A stretch of DNA of 64,000 nt from JAKAWQ01 sp035509315. Its GTDB lineage: Bacteria; Pseudomonadota; Alphaproteobacteria; Acetobacterales; Acetobacteraceae. Under the pieces are notes generated by a model, which saw only the letters and a program-made list of their open reading frames with translations, made no database searches and had not been told where the DNA came from. Positions 9,315 to 18,001 of this stretch are shown one piece after another; the first letter of the stretch is position 1; every line of letters starts with the position of its first letter. The position numbers and the translations under genes were made by a program. The stretch covers positions 28,550-92,549 of the forward strand of contig DATJLS010000008.1 in NCBI GenBank assembly GCA_035509315.1. Reading direction: 5' to 3'.

Positions 9315-9694
9315 AGGCGGAACTCCAGGTCGGGGATGCGGCCGATGATCATGTTGCGCAGCGAGGCAGGGCGGCGTGAAGGCAAGACGATTCCGGTTTC
9401 CGATCTCGCGTAGCTCTCGGCATAAACGAGAAGATCATCGGCCAGGGCCGGATCGAGAAAGCCGAGAAGGTAGGTCCATTTCCCGGGCATGGCGATAGCC
9501 GCGCTGCAGCCGCGATCGCAATTGGCGAGGCAGGCGGCCGCCCGCAGATCGATCCGGGTGGCCCCTTGGTCGTCGAGTCGGGCTCGCAGCGCGGCGTGGA
9601 GCACGGCGCCAAGCGGCTCTTCACCCTGGGGCGGCGTTCCGCTCCTGCGACAGGTGGCGCATAGAATGAGGCATGGACGAAGCGCTTCGGTCAC
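9311..9694 (-). CDS. DUF1636 family metal-binding protein of the B12 operon
   Basis: This 127-residue protein has an N-terminal LILCATCRRSG motif and a second cysteine cluster AACLANCDRGCSAAI, giving four cysteines in a ferredoxin-like spacing, followed by KWTYLLGFLDP. This pattern matches the DUF1636 family often found in B12 clusters. A GTG at 9694 is preferred: it begins just before the conserved motif, whereas the longer open frame would read back through the riboswitch. It is the first gene of the riboswitch-controlled operon and overlaps cobW by 4 bp. The biochemical role is unknown; a 2Fe-2S or cobalt-binding function is inference. Confidence 0.85.
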   Translation of the reverse strand: MTEALRPCLILCATCRRSGTPPQGEEPLGAVLHAALRARLDDQGATRIDLRAAACLANCDRGCSAAIAMPGKWTYLLGFLDPALADDLLVYAESYARSETGIVLPSRRPASLRNMIIGRIPDLEFRL

Positions 9695-9740
9695 GGCCCC
9701 CCCGCGTCGGCACCGAACCCGCGGCGCCACGGAGACGATC

Positions 9741-9808
9741 AAAAAGGGTGCCCGAGCGGCCGGGATAGCCGCGCGCAACGTCAAGGCCCGGCGTGACCGG
9801 GGCACCCC
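9741..9808 (-). terminator. Intrinsic terminator in the B12 leader (riboswitch expression platform)
   Basis: On the minus strand an 8-bp stem GGGTGCCC/GGGCACCC (arms 9800-9807 and 9746-9753) encloses a smaller GCGGC/GCCGC hairpin and is followed at once by five T residues (9745-9741). It lies between the aptamer and the first gene, 47 bases before the DUF1636 start, where a transcription-terminating expression platform is expected. The alternative antiterminator pairing was not worked out. Confidence 0.7.
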
Positions 9809-9830
9809 GCCCGGCATCACGCCCCATGGA

Positions 9831-10002
9831 CGATGGCAGGTCTCCTGGCTCGCGGATCGGGCGCCGCCCGTCAGCCTTCCCGGGATCACCCAGTGGCCAT
9901 GTGACGGGCTGCTTTCCGCTGACAGTTGCGGGAGCAGCTGCGGCTTTGGGATCGCTCCCGCACCGCATTCCCTTTTCACCTTCCGTCATGGAAGGACCAT
10001 CG
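9831..10002 (-). ncRNA. Cobalamin riboswitch aptamer
   Basis: On the minus strand the leader contains GGTGAAAAGGGAA, then a GCCACTGG segment, and ends with the B12-box-like AGCCAGGAGACCTGCC. These are the conserved blocks of the AdoCbl riboswitch in the correct order. The closing stem P1 is visible as CGATGG (10002-9997) pairing with CCATCG (9836-9831). It sits upstream of the seven-gene operon from DUF1636 to cobJ, so adenosylcobalamin is expected to lower its expression. The divergent cobPOQ genes are not behind it. Confidence 0.95.
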
Positions 10003-10050
10003 ACCCTGGTCTAATAGCCGCTGGAGCGAAGCGGCGTCAAAGGAGGATCG

Positions 10051-10566
10051 GTGCCGGACGCTTCGAGGTCCATGACGCTGGTGATGGGCGGTGCCCGGTC
10101 CGGCAAAAGCCGCCACGCCGAGGGAATCGTGACGGCCCTGCCCGGCCCATGGCGCTATATCGCGACCGCGCAGCCGCTGGATGCCGAGATGGAGGCGCGC
10201 ATTGCCGAGCATCGCGCGCGGCGGGGCGCGGAATGGACAACCATCGAGGCTCCGCTCGATCTTGCGGACGCGCTGGATGCGGCCGGACCGTATCCCGCGC
10301 TCGTGGATTGCCTGACCTTGTGGCTGGCCAACCTTCTTCTCGGCGGCCATGAGGTGGACACGGCGACACGCGGGCTGGATGCGGCGCTCGATCGGCGGGT
10401 GGCGCCAACCGTGCTGGTGGCCAACGAAGTGGGCCTGGGAATCGTGCCGGAGAACGCTCTGGCGCGGGCGTTTCGCGATGCCGCCGGGCGGCTCAACCAG
10501 CATCTGGCGGGGCGGGCCGATAGGGTGCTGTTCCTGGTGGCCGGATTGCCGATGCGCGTGAAATGA
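10051..10566 (+). CDS. cobP: Bifunctional adenosylcobinamide kinase / guanylyltransferase
   Basis: This 171-residue CobP/CobU protein has the P-loop MGGARSGKSRHAE near residue 12, the kinase motif LVDCLTLWLANLL and a C-terminal RVLFLVAGLPM. It phosphorylates adenosylcobinamide and then transfers GMP from GTP. GTG 10051 is chosen because AGGAGG lies about six bases upstream; ATG 10072 is a weaker alternative. Its stop overlaps the cobO start by 4 bp. It begins a plus-strand operon divergent from the riboswitch leader. Confidence 0.94.
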   Translation: MPDASRSMTLVMGGARSGKSRHAEGIVTALPGPWRYIATAQPLDAEMEARIAEHRARRGAEWTTIEAPLDLADALDAAGPYPALVDCLTLWLANLLLGGHEVDTATRGLDAALDRRVAPTVLVANEVGLGIVPENALARAFRDAAGRLNQHLAGRADRVLFLVAGLPMRVK

Positions 10567-11189
10567 TCGAGGGCGCAATGGGTGAGGCGGACGAGGACGC
10601 TGCGCGGCATCGGGAAAAGATGGCGCGGCGCAAGGCCGTGCAGGACGAGGAAGTGGCCGGCAAGACGATCGAGAAAGGGTTGCTGATCGTCCACACCGGC
10701 CCCGGCAAGGGCAAATCCACCGCAGCGTTCGGCCTGCTGCTGCGGATGGTCGGTCATGGGCGGCGGTCCGCCGTGGTGCAGTTCATCAAGGGGGCCTGGT
10801 CCACCGGCGAGCGCAGAGTGTTGGAAGGCTTCGGCGATCTCGTGCGCTGGCATAGCCTGGGCGAAGGCTTCACATGGGAAACGCAGGACAAGGCGCGGGA
10901 TATCGCCGCCTGCCGCCGTGCCTGGGACCGTGCTCTCGCGCTGATGGCGGAACCCGAGCTGGCCTTGCTGGTGCTCGATGAGCTGAACATCGCCCTGCGC
11001 TACGGCTATCTGCCGCTGGATGAGGTGCTGGATTCGCTCCGCGACCGGCCTCCGGCGCTTCATGTCGTCGTCACCGGGCGCAATGCGAAGCCGGAGCTGA
11101 TTGCGGCGGCCGATCTGGTGACCGAGATGGTGGCCGTGAAGCACCATTTCGCCGCCGGCGTGAAAGCCCAGCAGGGCATCGAGTTCTGA
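10563..11189 (+). CDS. cobO: Cob(I)yrinic acid a,c-diamide adenosyltransferase
   Basis: This 208-residue CobA/CobO-type protein carries the P-loop HTGPGKGKSTAAFGLLLR near residue 44 and a LVLDELNIALRYGYL segment, both family signatures. It transfers the 5'-deoxyadenosyl group of ATP to the corrin cobalt. ATG 10563 overlaps the cobP stop by 4 bp. The stop shares one base with the cobQ start (TGATG), so cobP-cobO-cobQ appear translationally coupled. Confidence 0.95.
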   Translation: MIEGAMGEADEDAARHREKMARRKAVQDEEVAGKTIEKGLLIVHTGPGKGKSTAAFGLLLRMVGHGRRSAVVQFIKGAWSTGERRVLEGFGDLVRWHSLGEGFTWETQDKARDIAACRRAWDRALALMAEPELALLVLDELNIALRYGYLPLDEVLDSLRDRPPALHVVVTGRNAKPELIAAADLVTEMVAVKHHFAAGVKAQQGIEF

Positions 11190-12655
11190 TGGCTGCCCGC
11201 GCCATCATGTTTCAGGGCACCGGCTCCAGCGTCGGCAAGTCCGTCCTGATCGCGGGGCTCGCCCGTGCGTTGGTCAGGCGTGGGTTTTCCGTGCGGCCGT
11301 TCAAGCCGCAGAACATGTCCAACAATGCCGCAGTGACCGAAGATGGCGGAGAGATCGGCCGCGCCCAGGCGCTGCAGGCGCAGGCCTGCCTGGTTCCCGC
11401 CTCCGTGGACATGAATCCGGTTCTGCTCAAGCCAGAGAGCGAGACTGGGGCCCAGATCGTCGTGCACGGCAGGATGATCGGCCATGCGCGGGCGCGCGCC
11501 TATCAGGAGATGAAGGCTGGATTGCTGCCCAGTGTGCTGGAGAGCTTCGCGCGGCTGCGGGAAGCGGCGGAGATCGTGCTGGTGGAAGGCGCGGGCAGCG
11601 CCTCCGAGATCAATCTGCGGCGAAAGGACATTGCCAATATGGGCTTTGCCAGGGCAGCGGGCCTGCCGGTGGTGCTGATCGGCGATATCGATCGTGGTGG
11701 TGTCATCGCCGCCCTCGTCGGCACACGGGCGGTCCTGGACCCGGAAGATGCGGCCCTCGTGCGCGGCTTCATCGTCAATCGCATGCGCGGCGATCCAGGC
11801 CTTTTTTCGGAAGGAATGGAGACGATCGCCCGCCACACGGGATGGCCTGCGCTCGGGCTCGTGCCCTATCTTCAGGCAGCACGCGCCCTGCCGGCCGAGG
11901 ATGCAGCGGAGGTGGAAGCGTTGGAGAGCGCGGCGCGGCCGAGCGCGCGGTTGCGCATCGCCGTCCCGCTTCTGCCAAGGGTTGCCAATTTCGACGATCT
12001 CGACCCTTTGCGGGCCGAGCCCGACGTGGAGCTTTGCTTCCTGCACCCGGGCATGGTGCTGCCGCGTGCGTGCGATCTTGTCATCCTGCCGGGCTCGAAG
12101 GCGACGATCGCCGATCTGGCCGCGTTGCGTGCGGAAGGATGGGATATCGATATCGCGGCGCATGTGCGGGCAGGGGGGCGGGTGCTCGGGCTGTGTGGAG
12201 GGTACCAGATGCTCGGCCGGCGGATTGCCGATCCCCAGGGCATTGAAGGACCGCCGCAAACGGCCGAGGGGCTTGGGCTTCTGGATGTCGAGACCATCCT
12301 GGGCGGAGCCAAGCAGCTGAAGCGAATAACGGGCGCGCTGGCGCCCGGCGGTGCGCGATTCGAGGCCTATGAGATGCACGTGGGATGCACGACCGGCCCG
12401 GCGACGGCCCGGCCGCTGGCGCTCTTGGATGATGGGCGGACCGACGGCGCGCAGTCCACGAACGGGCGCGTGGCCGGGACCTATCTGCACGGGCTTTTTC
12501 TCTCCGATTCGGCCCGCGCCTCGTTTCTCGCCGCCCACGGCGCGGTGGCGGGCGCCGGCAGCCATGCGGGGAAGATCGAAGCGACGCTCGATGCTCTTGC
12601 CGCGCATATCGAGGCGCATGTGGATGTCGGGCGGCTTCTCAGCCTTGCACGATGA
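11189..12655 (+). CDS. cobQ: Cobyric acid synthase
   Basis: This 488-residue protein starts with a dethiobiotin-synthase-like ATPase domain (MFQGTGSSVGKSVLIAGLAR, residues 7-26). It ends with a class I glutamine amidotransferase domain whose nucleophile lies in VLGLCGGYQMLG near residue 335. It amidates the b, d, e and g side chains of adenosylcobyrinic acid a,c-diamide using glutamine and ATP. The 3' end overlaps cobD on the opposite strand by 17 bp. Confidence 0.95.
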   Translation: MAARAIMFQGTGSSVGKSVLIAGLARALVRRGFSVRPFKPQNMSNNAAVTEDGGEIGRAQALQAQACLVPASVDMNPVLLKPESETGAQIVVHGRMIGHARARAYQEMKAGLLPSVLESFARLREAAEIVLVEGAGSASEINLRRKDIANMGFARAAGLPVVLIGDIDRGGVIAALVGTRAVLDPEDAALVRGFIVNRMRGDPGLFSEGMETIARHTGWPALGLVPYLQAARALPAEDAAEVEALESAARPSARLRIAVPLLPRVANFDDLDPLRAEPDVELCFLHPGMVLPRACDLVILPGSKATIADLAALRAEGWDIDIAAHVRAGGRVLGLCGGYQMLGRRIADPQGIEGPPQTAEGLGLLDVETILGGAKQLKRITGALAPGGARFEAYEMHVGCTTGPATARPLALLDDGRTDGAQSTNGRVAGTYLHGLFLSDSARASFLAAHGAVAGAGSHAGKIEATLDALAAHIEAHVDVGRLLSLAR

Positions 12656-13622
12656 TCGCGGCGATGAGCACGGCGGCGATCTCGATGCCGCAGGCGAGGC
12701 GGTAGAGCGAGAGGGCGAGACGCAGGTCAGCGATCGTTGCCTCCTGACGCCCCGTGCCTATCCAAGGATCCTCGACACACACGGCGCCATAGACGCGCGG
12801 TCCGGCCAGCCGAAGCCCGGTCGCGCCTGCCATCGCCGCTTCCGGCCATCCGGCGTTCGGCGAACGATGCCGCCTCGCATGGCGCCAGACGATGCCGAGG
12901 GCGCTGCCGGCATTCGCGCGCGGATGCAGCAGCGCCGCCAGGATGAGCCATCCTGCGGCAAGCCGGGAGGCAGGCAGATTGATGAGATCATCGAGCCGGG
13001 CCGAGGCCCAGCCGAAGGCTTCATGGCGTGGCGTGCGATGCCCAAGCATGCTGTCCGCGGTATTGATCGCCTTGCAGGCAGCGATGCCGGGCAGGCCGAA
13101 CAGCGCGCACCAGAGCGAAGGGGCGACCACCGCATCGGAGAAATTCTCGGCGAGACTCTCGATCGCCGCGCGCAGCACGCCCGCCTGATCGAGGCTTTCG
13201 GGATTGCGCCCGACAATCTGCGAGACGGCGGCGCGCCCGGCCGTGAGGCCGCCCCGGTCAAGCGCATCGCCAACGGCGCGGACATGCCTCCAGAGGCTCC
13301 GCTGGGCGAAAAGAACGCTTGCCAGCACAGCCGGAACGATGAAGCCGGCGCGACCCGCCCACAGGGTGAGAGAGGCAGCCTGCACCGCGATCGCTGGGAG
13401 AATGGCGGCGCAGAGCACGGCAAGAAGCGCGAGCACGCCATGCGCGCGGCGTCGCCAGCGTGGCATGGACTCACGGTTCAAGCGCCGGTCCAGCCATCCC
13501 AGCATCGCGCCGATCCAGACCACGGGATGGCGGATGGCGCGAAAGAGCCGCTTCGGATAGCCAAACGCGGCCTCGAGCAGCAGGGCGTCGGCCAGGATGG
13601 GAAGGTTTGCTGCGAAATGCAC
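12639..13622 (-). CDS. cobD: Adenosylcobinamide-phosphate synthase
   Basis: This CbiB/CobD-family integral membrane protein has about 327 residues with several hydrophobic segments. Family motifs include AFGYPKRLFRAIRHPVVWIG near the N-terminus, VLRAAIESLAENFSDAVVAP in the middle and ADSMLGHRTPRHEAFGWASA. It attaches (R)-1-amino-2-propanol phosphate to adenosylcobyric acid. GTG 13622 is chosen because it gives the usual family length; the open frame extends 75 bases further with unrelated Arg-rich sequence. It is divergent from cobC. Confidence 0.92.
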   Translation of the reverse strand: MHFAANLPILADALLLEAAFGYPKRLFRAIRHPVVWIGAMLGWLDRRLNRESMPRWRRRAHGVLALLAVLCAAILPAIAVQAASLTLWAGRAGFIVPAVLASVLFAQRSLWRHVRAVGDALDRGGLTAGRAAVSQIVGRNPESLDQAGVLRAAIESLAENFSDAVVAPSLWCALFGLPGIAACKAINTADSMLGHRTPRHEAFGWASARLDDLINLPASRLAAGWLILAALLHPRANAGSALGIVWRHARRHRSPNAGWPEAAMAGATGLRLAGPRVYGAVCVEDPWIGTGRQEATIADLRLALSLYRLACGIEIAAVLIAAIIVQG

Positions 13623-13663
13623 GGCAGTACGATTCGAGGTTTGCCTTGAACGCGCGCGGCAGG

Positions 13664-14734
13664 GTGAGCGGCCTCCGCCCGGAAGGGGGCGTAACACATG
13701 GCGGACACCTGGCTGAGGCGCGACGTCTCTTCCCCGGTGCGCCGGAACCTTTTCTCGACCTCTCCACCGGCATCAACCCCTTTCCCTACGCTTTGCCGCC
13801 GTTTGGACCCGATGTGTTCACGCGCCTGCCGGAGCCCGATGCGGTGGGGGAGCTGGAGCGCATCGCGGCGAGCGCCTATGGCGTGGCGGACCCGGGCATG
13901 GTGGTCGCCGCGCCGGGCACGCAGATCCTGATCGACCTGCTGCCGCGCCTGTGGCCGTCGCCACGGTCCGTTGCCGTGCTTGGGCCGACCTACACCGAGC
14001 ATGCGAGGGCGTGGGCCAGCATCGGCTGCCCGGTGAACCAGGTCACCTGCTTCGCGGCGCTGGAGGGCGATGAAGCAGTGATCGAGAGCGGGATGGGTGA
14101 ACGCGAGCGAACCCAACCCGCCCTCGCCGCGGCCGATGTCGCGGTGGTCTGCAACCCGAACAATCCTGATGGCCGCAGGATCGCGCCCGGGCAATTGCTG
14201 ACATTGGCCGACCAGCTTGCCGCGCGCGACGGGCTATTGCTGGTGGACGAGGCCTTCGTCGATCTGGAAGGTGATGATTTGAGCCTGGCGAGTGAACTGC
14301 CCCATCCGGCGCTGGTCCTGCTCAGATCCTTTGGCAAGACGTACGGATTGGCGGGGCTTCGCCTTGGCTTTGCCCTTGCCGCGCCGGAACGGGCCTCCAC
14401 GATCCGGGCAGCGCTTGGCCCTTGGGCAGTCTCGGGCCCGGCCATCGCGATAGGCTGCCGGGCCCTCGCAGACACGGCGTGGCGTGCCCAGGCTGCGTGC
14501 CGGCTCGCGGATGCCGCCCGCATGCTGGATGCCGAGCTTGCCCGCGCGGGCTTGCGCGTGATTGGCGGGACCCGCCTGTTCCGGCTGGCCGAAGCAAACG
14601 ATGCCTTCTCGACCTTTGCAAGGCTTGGGCGCGCCGGCATCCTTGTCAGGCGTTTTGCAGAGCACCCGAGCTGGTTGCGTTTCGGCCAGCCCGCCGACCC
14701 AAGCGCCTGGCTGCGGCTGGGTGCGGCGCTGTGA
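13664..14734 (+). CDS. cobC: L-threonine-O-3-phosphate decarboxylase
   Basis: This PLP-dependent aminotransferase-fold enzyme has about 356 residues. It has HGGHLAEARRLF and FLDLSTGINPFPY near the N-terminus, CNPNNPDGR in the middle, and the PLP lysine in LLRSFGKTYGLAGLRLGF. It makes the aminopropanol phosphate that the adjacent cobD product attaches to cobyric acid. The start is uncertain: GTG 13664 fits family length, with a TTG at 13646 as alternative. The stop lies 16 bp from that of the convergent GH15 gene. Confidence 0.9.
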   Translation: MSGLRPEGGVTHGGHLAEARRLFPGAPEPFLDLSTGINPFPYALPPFGPDVFTRLPEPDAVGELERIAASAYGVADPGMVVAAPGTQILIDLLPRLWPSPRSVAVLGPTYTEHARAWASIGCPVNQVTCFAALEGDEAVIESGMGERERTQPALAAADVAVVCNPNNPDGRRIAPGQLLTLADQLAARDGLLLVDEAFVDLEGDDLSLASELPHPALVLLRSFGKTYGLAGLRLGFALAAPERASTIRAALGPWAVSGPAIAIGCRALADTAWRAQAACRLADAARMLDAELARAGLRVIGGTRLFRLAEANDAFSTFARLGRAGILVRRFAEHPSWLRFGQPADPSAWLRLGAAL

Positions 14735-14750
14735 TCCTGAACTTACTCCC

Positions 14751-16538
14751 TTACCGCAGATCCCTGAGCCCTGCCTCCCAGCTCCGTGAGAGGCGCATCG
14801 CCGAAAGGATGAGCCCGACCTGCGAGTAGGTTTGCGGGAAATTGCCCCACAATGTGCCCGTTCTGGGATCGATATCTTCCGAAAGCAGCCCGACATGGTT
14901 GCGATGGCCGAGAAGATTTTCGAAGATGGCGAGTGCCTCCTGGCGTCTGCCGACCGCCGCCAGCGCATCGATGTACCAGAAAGTACAGACCAGAAACGCC
15001 GTTTCCGGCTGACCGAAATCGTCCGCCTCATCGTACCGCATGACGAATCCGTTGCGCAGGAGGCGCTTTTCCACCAACGCGAGGGTGGCAACGAAACGAG
15101 GGTCTTCCGCTGAAATCAGCCCGATCTCCGGCAGAAGCAGTACGGACGCGTCGAGAACATCGCCTTCGAGTGTGCCGGAGATCGTGCCATTGCCGGCCGC
15201 GCGCGCGAGCACGAGTTCGCGCAGCCTCTTCGCGCGATGGAACCACTCCTCGGCATCCTCCGGGATGCCGAGGAGCGAAGCGATGCGCCCGAGGCGATCC
15301 AGGGCCGCCCAGCACATGGCAGCGGAAAATGTGTGCGAGCGGGCGCGCCCGCGATATTCCCAGAGCCCGGCATCCGGCTCCAGCGCGATGCGCTCGGCAA
15401 TTCCGCCGATCGGGCGCAGCTCTTCGTAGAGCGCGCGGTCACCAAGCCGCGGGAGCCGCCGGTCCCAGAACATCTGGGTCGCGGTCAGGATGATCGCTCC
15501 ATAAACGTCATTCTGCTTTTGGCTTTCCGCGGCATTGCCGACGCGCACCGGCTGTTCACCATTGAAACCGACCAGGCCGGGCGCGACGCGCTCGCTCAAC
15601 GTGAAGCCGGGCGCCACCGGATAGAGAGGCGCGATCTCATGACCCTTCTCTCTCAGCACCGTATCCAGCAGGTAGCGCATGAACCCTTCCATGGTTCGCG
15701 TCGCCGACAAGCGATTGAGAGCGGTGACAGTGAACCAGGAATCCCGCGGCCAGCAGAAGCGATAGTCCCAGTTGCGTCTTGAACCCGGTGCTTCGGGAAT
15801 GGAGGTGGTGAGGGCCGCAACGATGCCGCCCGTATCATCATAGCTGCAGAGCTTGAGCGTGATGGCAGCCCGTACCACTTCGTCCTGCCAATCGAACGGC
15901 ACGCTGAGATCGCGCACCCAATCCTGCCAATACTGCACCGTCTCATCACGGAACTGGCGCGACAGAGCGTCCGGATTCTCCGGAATCGGCTCATCGGAGG
16001 CAAGAAACAGATTGATCGGCCTGTCGAGCACCAGATCGGTCTCGTGCACAACGTAGGAAAGCGGCATATCCGTGGTAAGCCGCACGACCGTATTCTCGCC
16101 GATGAAGCGAAGATGGTTGCTGCCGATGCTCACCGCAGGCACCACGGATCCGTAATCAAAGCCGGGCCTGATCCGGATCGTCATGCGCGGGCGCCCCGTG
16201 AGCGGCTCTATGCGTCTGACGATCATCGGCGGGCGGAAGATTCGCCCGTAGCGGCGGAAGCGCGGGCAGAAATCCAGGATTCTGATGGACCCGCCGAGAG
16301 AATCGGTAAGCACCGTCTCGACCAGGGCCGTATTGACGATGTAGCTCTGCCTGGCACTCACCTGCTCGCGGAGGACCACGTCCATGAATCCGCGATCGGG
16401 TGTCCTGCCTCCCAGTAGAGAATGAAAGAGCGGATCAGCATCCAGTCGCGGGAAGCAGAACCAGACATGCCGGCCGTCACGTGAGATCAGCGAGGCGACC
16501 GTGCAGTTGCCGATGGCCGCGAGATCAAGCTCCGACAT
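14751..16538 (-). CDS. Glycoside hydrolase family 15 protein (glucoamylase/trehalase type)
   Basis: This 595-residue protein has an N-terminal beta domain (MSELDLAAIGNCTVASLISR, then VWFCFPRLDADPLFHSLL) and a C-terminal (alpha/alpha)6 barrel. Hallmarks are NWDYRFCWPRDSW near residue 256 and GLLSEDIDPRTGTLWGNFPQ near residue 553, which should hold the catalytic acids. No signal peptide is visible, so it is likely cytoplasmic and acts on trehalose or alpha-glucans; the exact substrate cannot be read from sequence. It lies downstream of phosphomannomutase and galU in the same direction. Confidence 0.9.
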   Translation of the reverse strand: MSELDLAAIGNCTVASLISRDGRHVWFCFPRLDADPLFHSLLGGRTPDRGFMDVVLREQVSARQSYIVNTALVETVLTDSLGGSIRILDFCPRFRRYGRIFRPPMIVRRIEPLTGRPRMTIRIRPGFDYGSVVPAVSIGSNHLRFIGENTVVRLTTDMPLSYVVHETDLVLDRPINLFLASDEPIPENPDALSRQFRDETVQYWQDWVRDLSVPFDWQDEVVRAAITLKLCSYDDTGGIVAALTTSIPEAPGSRRNWDYRFCWPRDSWFTVTALNRLSATRTMEGFMRYLLDTVLREKGHEIAPLYPVAPGFTLSERVAPGLVGFNGEQPVRVGNAAESQKQNDVYGAIILTATQMFWDRRLPRLGDRALYEELRPIGGIAERIALEPDAGLWEYRGRARSHTFSAAMCWAALDRLGRIASLLGIPEDAEEWFHRAKRLRELVLARAAGNGTISGTLEGDVLDASVLLLPEIGLISAEDPRFVATLALVEKRLLRNGFVMRYDEADDFGQPETAFLVCTFWYIDALAAVGRRQEALAIFENLLGHRNHVGLLSEDIDPRTGTLWGNFPQTYSQVGLILSAMRLSRSWEAGLRDLR

Positions 16539-16553
16539 CGTGGCGCGTGGGAC

Positions 16554-17963
16554 TCAGTGCCCGGATGAAGCCGCCGTGAAGTCGGGCGGTGCGACGCCTG
16601 CCGCCTCCAGTTCGGCCACCAGCGCAGCCTTCAGCCGCTCAAGCCCTTCATCATCCTTGGCTTCGGCACGGGCCACAAGCACGGCCTGCGTGTTGGATGC
16701 CCGGAGCAACCACCACCCGTCCGGCGTCGTCACGCGCACGCCATCAATATCGGTCAAGGCAACGCCGTTTCTGCGAAGACGGCCGGCCACTTCGTCGATG
16801 ATCGCGAACTTGCGCTCATCAGGACAAGGGAAGCGCAACTCGGGCGTGTTCACAAGTTGTGGAAGCGCACGGCGCAGCGCCGAGAGAGGATCAGACTGAC
16901 GGGCGAGCACGCCGAGAAACCGGACCGCAGCGTAGATCGCGTCATCGAATCCGTACCAGCGTTCGGCAAAGAAAAGATGCCCGGACATCTCGCCGGCAAG
17001 GGGGGCACCGGTTTCCGCCATCTTGGCCTTGATCAGGGAATGCCCCGTACGCCACATTAAAGGCTCGCCCCCCGCGCGGGCGATCTCATCAAAGAGGGCC
17101 TGGCTTGCTTTCACATCAGCAATGATAGTCGCGCCGGGATGACGGCTCAGCAAGTCGCGCGAAAGGAGCACCATGAGCTGATCGCCGAATAGGATCGCCC
17201 CCGTGTCATCGACGACGCCAAGGCGGTCGGCATCTCCATCCACCGCGATGCCGACATCTGCGCCGCGCGCACGAACCTCGGCGATAAGCTGCTCCAGGTT
17301 CTTCGGGACGGTCGGATCCGGGTGATGCGCGGGAAAACGCCCGTCGATCGTCCCATTGAGCAGCGCGTGCCTGCCGGGAAGCCGTTTGATCAGCATGGCA
17401 AGGACCTCGCCCGCCGCGCCGTTTCCGTTGTCCCACACGACGGAGAGTTCGCGGTTCCCGCCGTCCCATCCTTCGCGCAGGCGTGTGACATAGGCCTCCG
17501 CCATCGACACGGCGTGCTCGCTGCCCGTCTTTTCGGGGACGACATCGCCGGCTTCCGCCAAGCGCCCGAGATCACGAATTGCCTTTCCGTAGAATGGCTT
17601 GCCGCCGAGAATCATTTTGAACCCATTGTGATCCGGCGGGTTGTGGCTGCCGGTGACCATCACTGCGCCGTCCGTCGCCTCTGTGACGGATGCGTAATAG
17701 AGCATCGGCGTCGGGCCTCGCCCGACTCGAGCCACCGTGATTCCGCTCGCCTTGAGTCCCGCGACCAGTTCCGGTTCGAGGGATGGCGATGAAAGACGTC
17801 CATCATATCCAACCGCGACGGATCGGCCCCCCTCACGCGCGATGACGCTGCCAAAACAGCGGCCGACCGCAAAAGCATCCGAAGGCCCGAGCGTTTCGCC
17901 GATAATGCCGCGAATGTCGTACTCGCGCAGCACGGACGGGTGGAAATGGTGCGAGAAAGTCAT
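16554..17963 (-). CDS. Phosphomannomutase / phosphoglucomutase
   Basis: This 469-residue alpha-D-phosphohexomutase is of the AlgC/ManB type. It has LREYDIRGIIG at the N-terminus, the phosphoserine loop TGSHNPPDHNGFKM near residue 103, the metal-binding loop DGDADR near residue 245 and the sugar-binding GEMSGH near residue 325. It interconverts hexose 6- and 1-phosphates. With galU next to it, the pair would supply UDP-glucose or GDP-mannose precursors for surface polysaccharide. Confidence 0.93.
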   Translation of the reverse strand: MTFSHHFHPSVLREYDIRGIIGETLGPSDAFAVGRCFGSVIAREGGRSVAVGYDGRLSSPSLEPELVAGLKASGITVARVGRGPTPMLYYASVTEATDGAVMVTGSHNPPDHNGFKMILGGKPFYGKAIRDLGRLAEAGDVVPEKTGSEHAVSMAEAYVTRLREGWDGGNRELSVVWDNGNGAAGEVLAMLIKRLPGRHALLNGTIDGRFPAHHPDPTVPKNLEQLIAEVRARGADVGIAVDGDADRLGVVDDTGAILFGDQLMVLLSRDLLSRHPGATIIADVKASQALFDEIARAGGEPLMWRTGHSLIKAKMAETGAPLAGEMSGHLFFAERWYGFDDAIYAAVRFLGVLARQSDPLSALRRALPQLVNTPELRFPCPDERKFAIIDEVAGRLRRNGVALTDIDGVRVTTPDGWWLLRASNTQAVLVARAEAKDDEGLERLKAALVAELEAAGVAPPDFTAASSGH

Positions 17964-18001
17964 ATCGACTCCAGATCAGCAGTTGCAATATCGCATCATC
18001 T

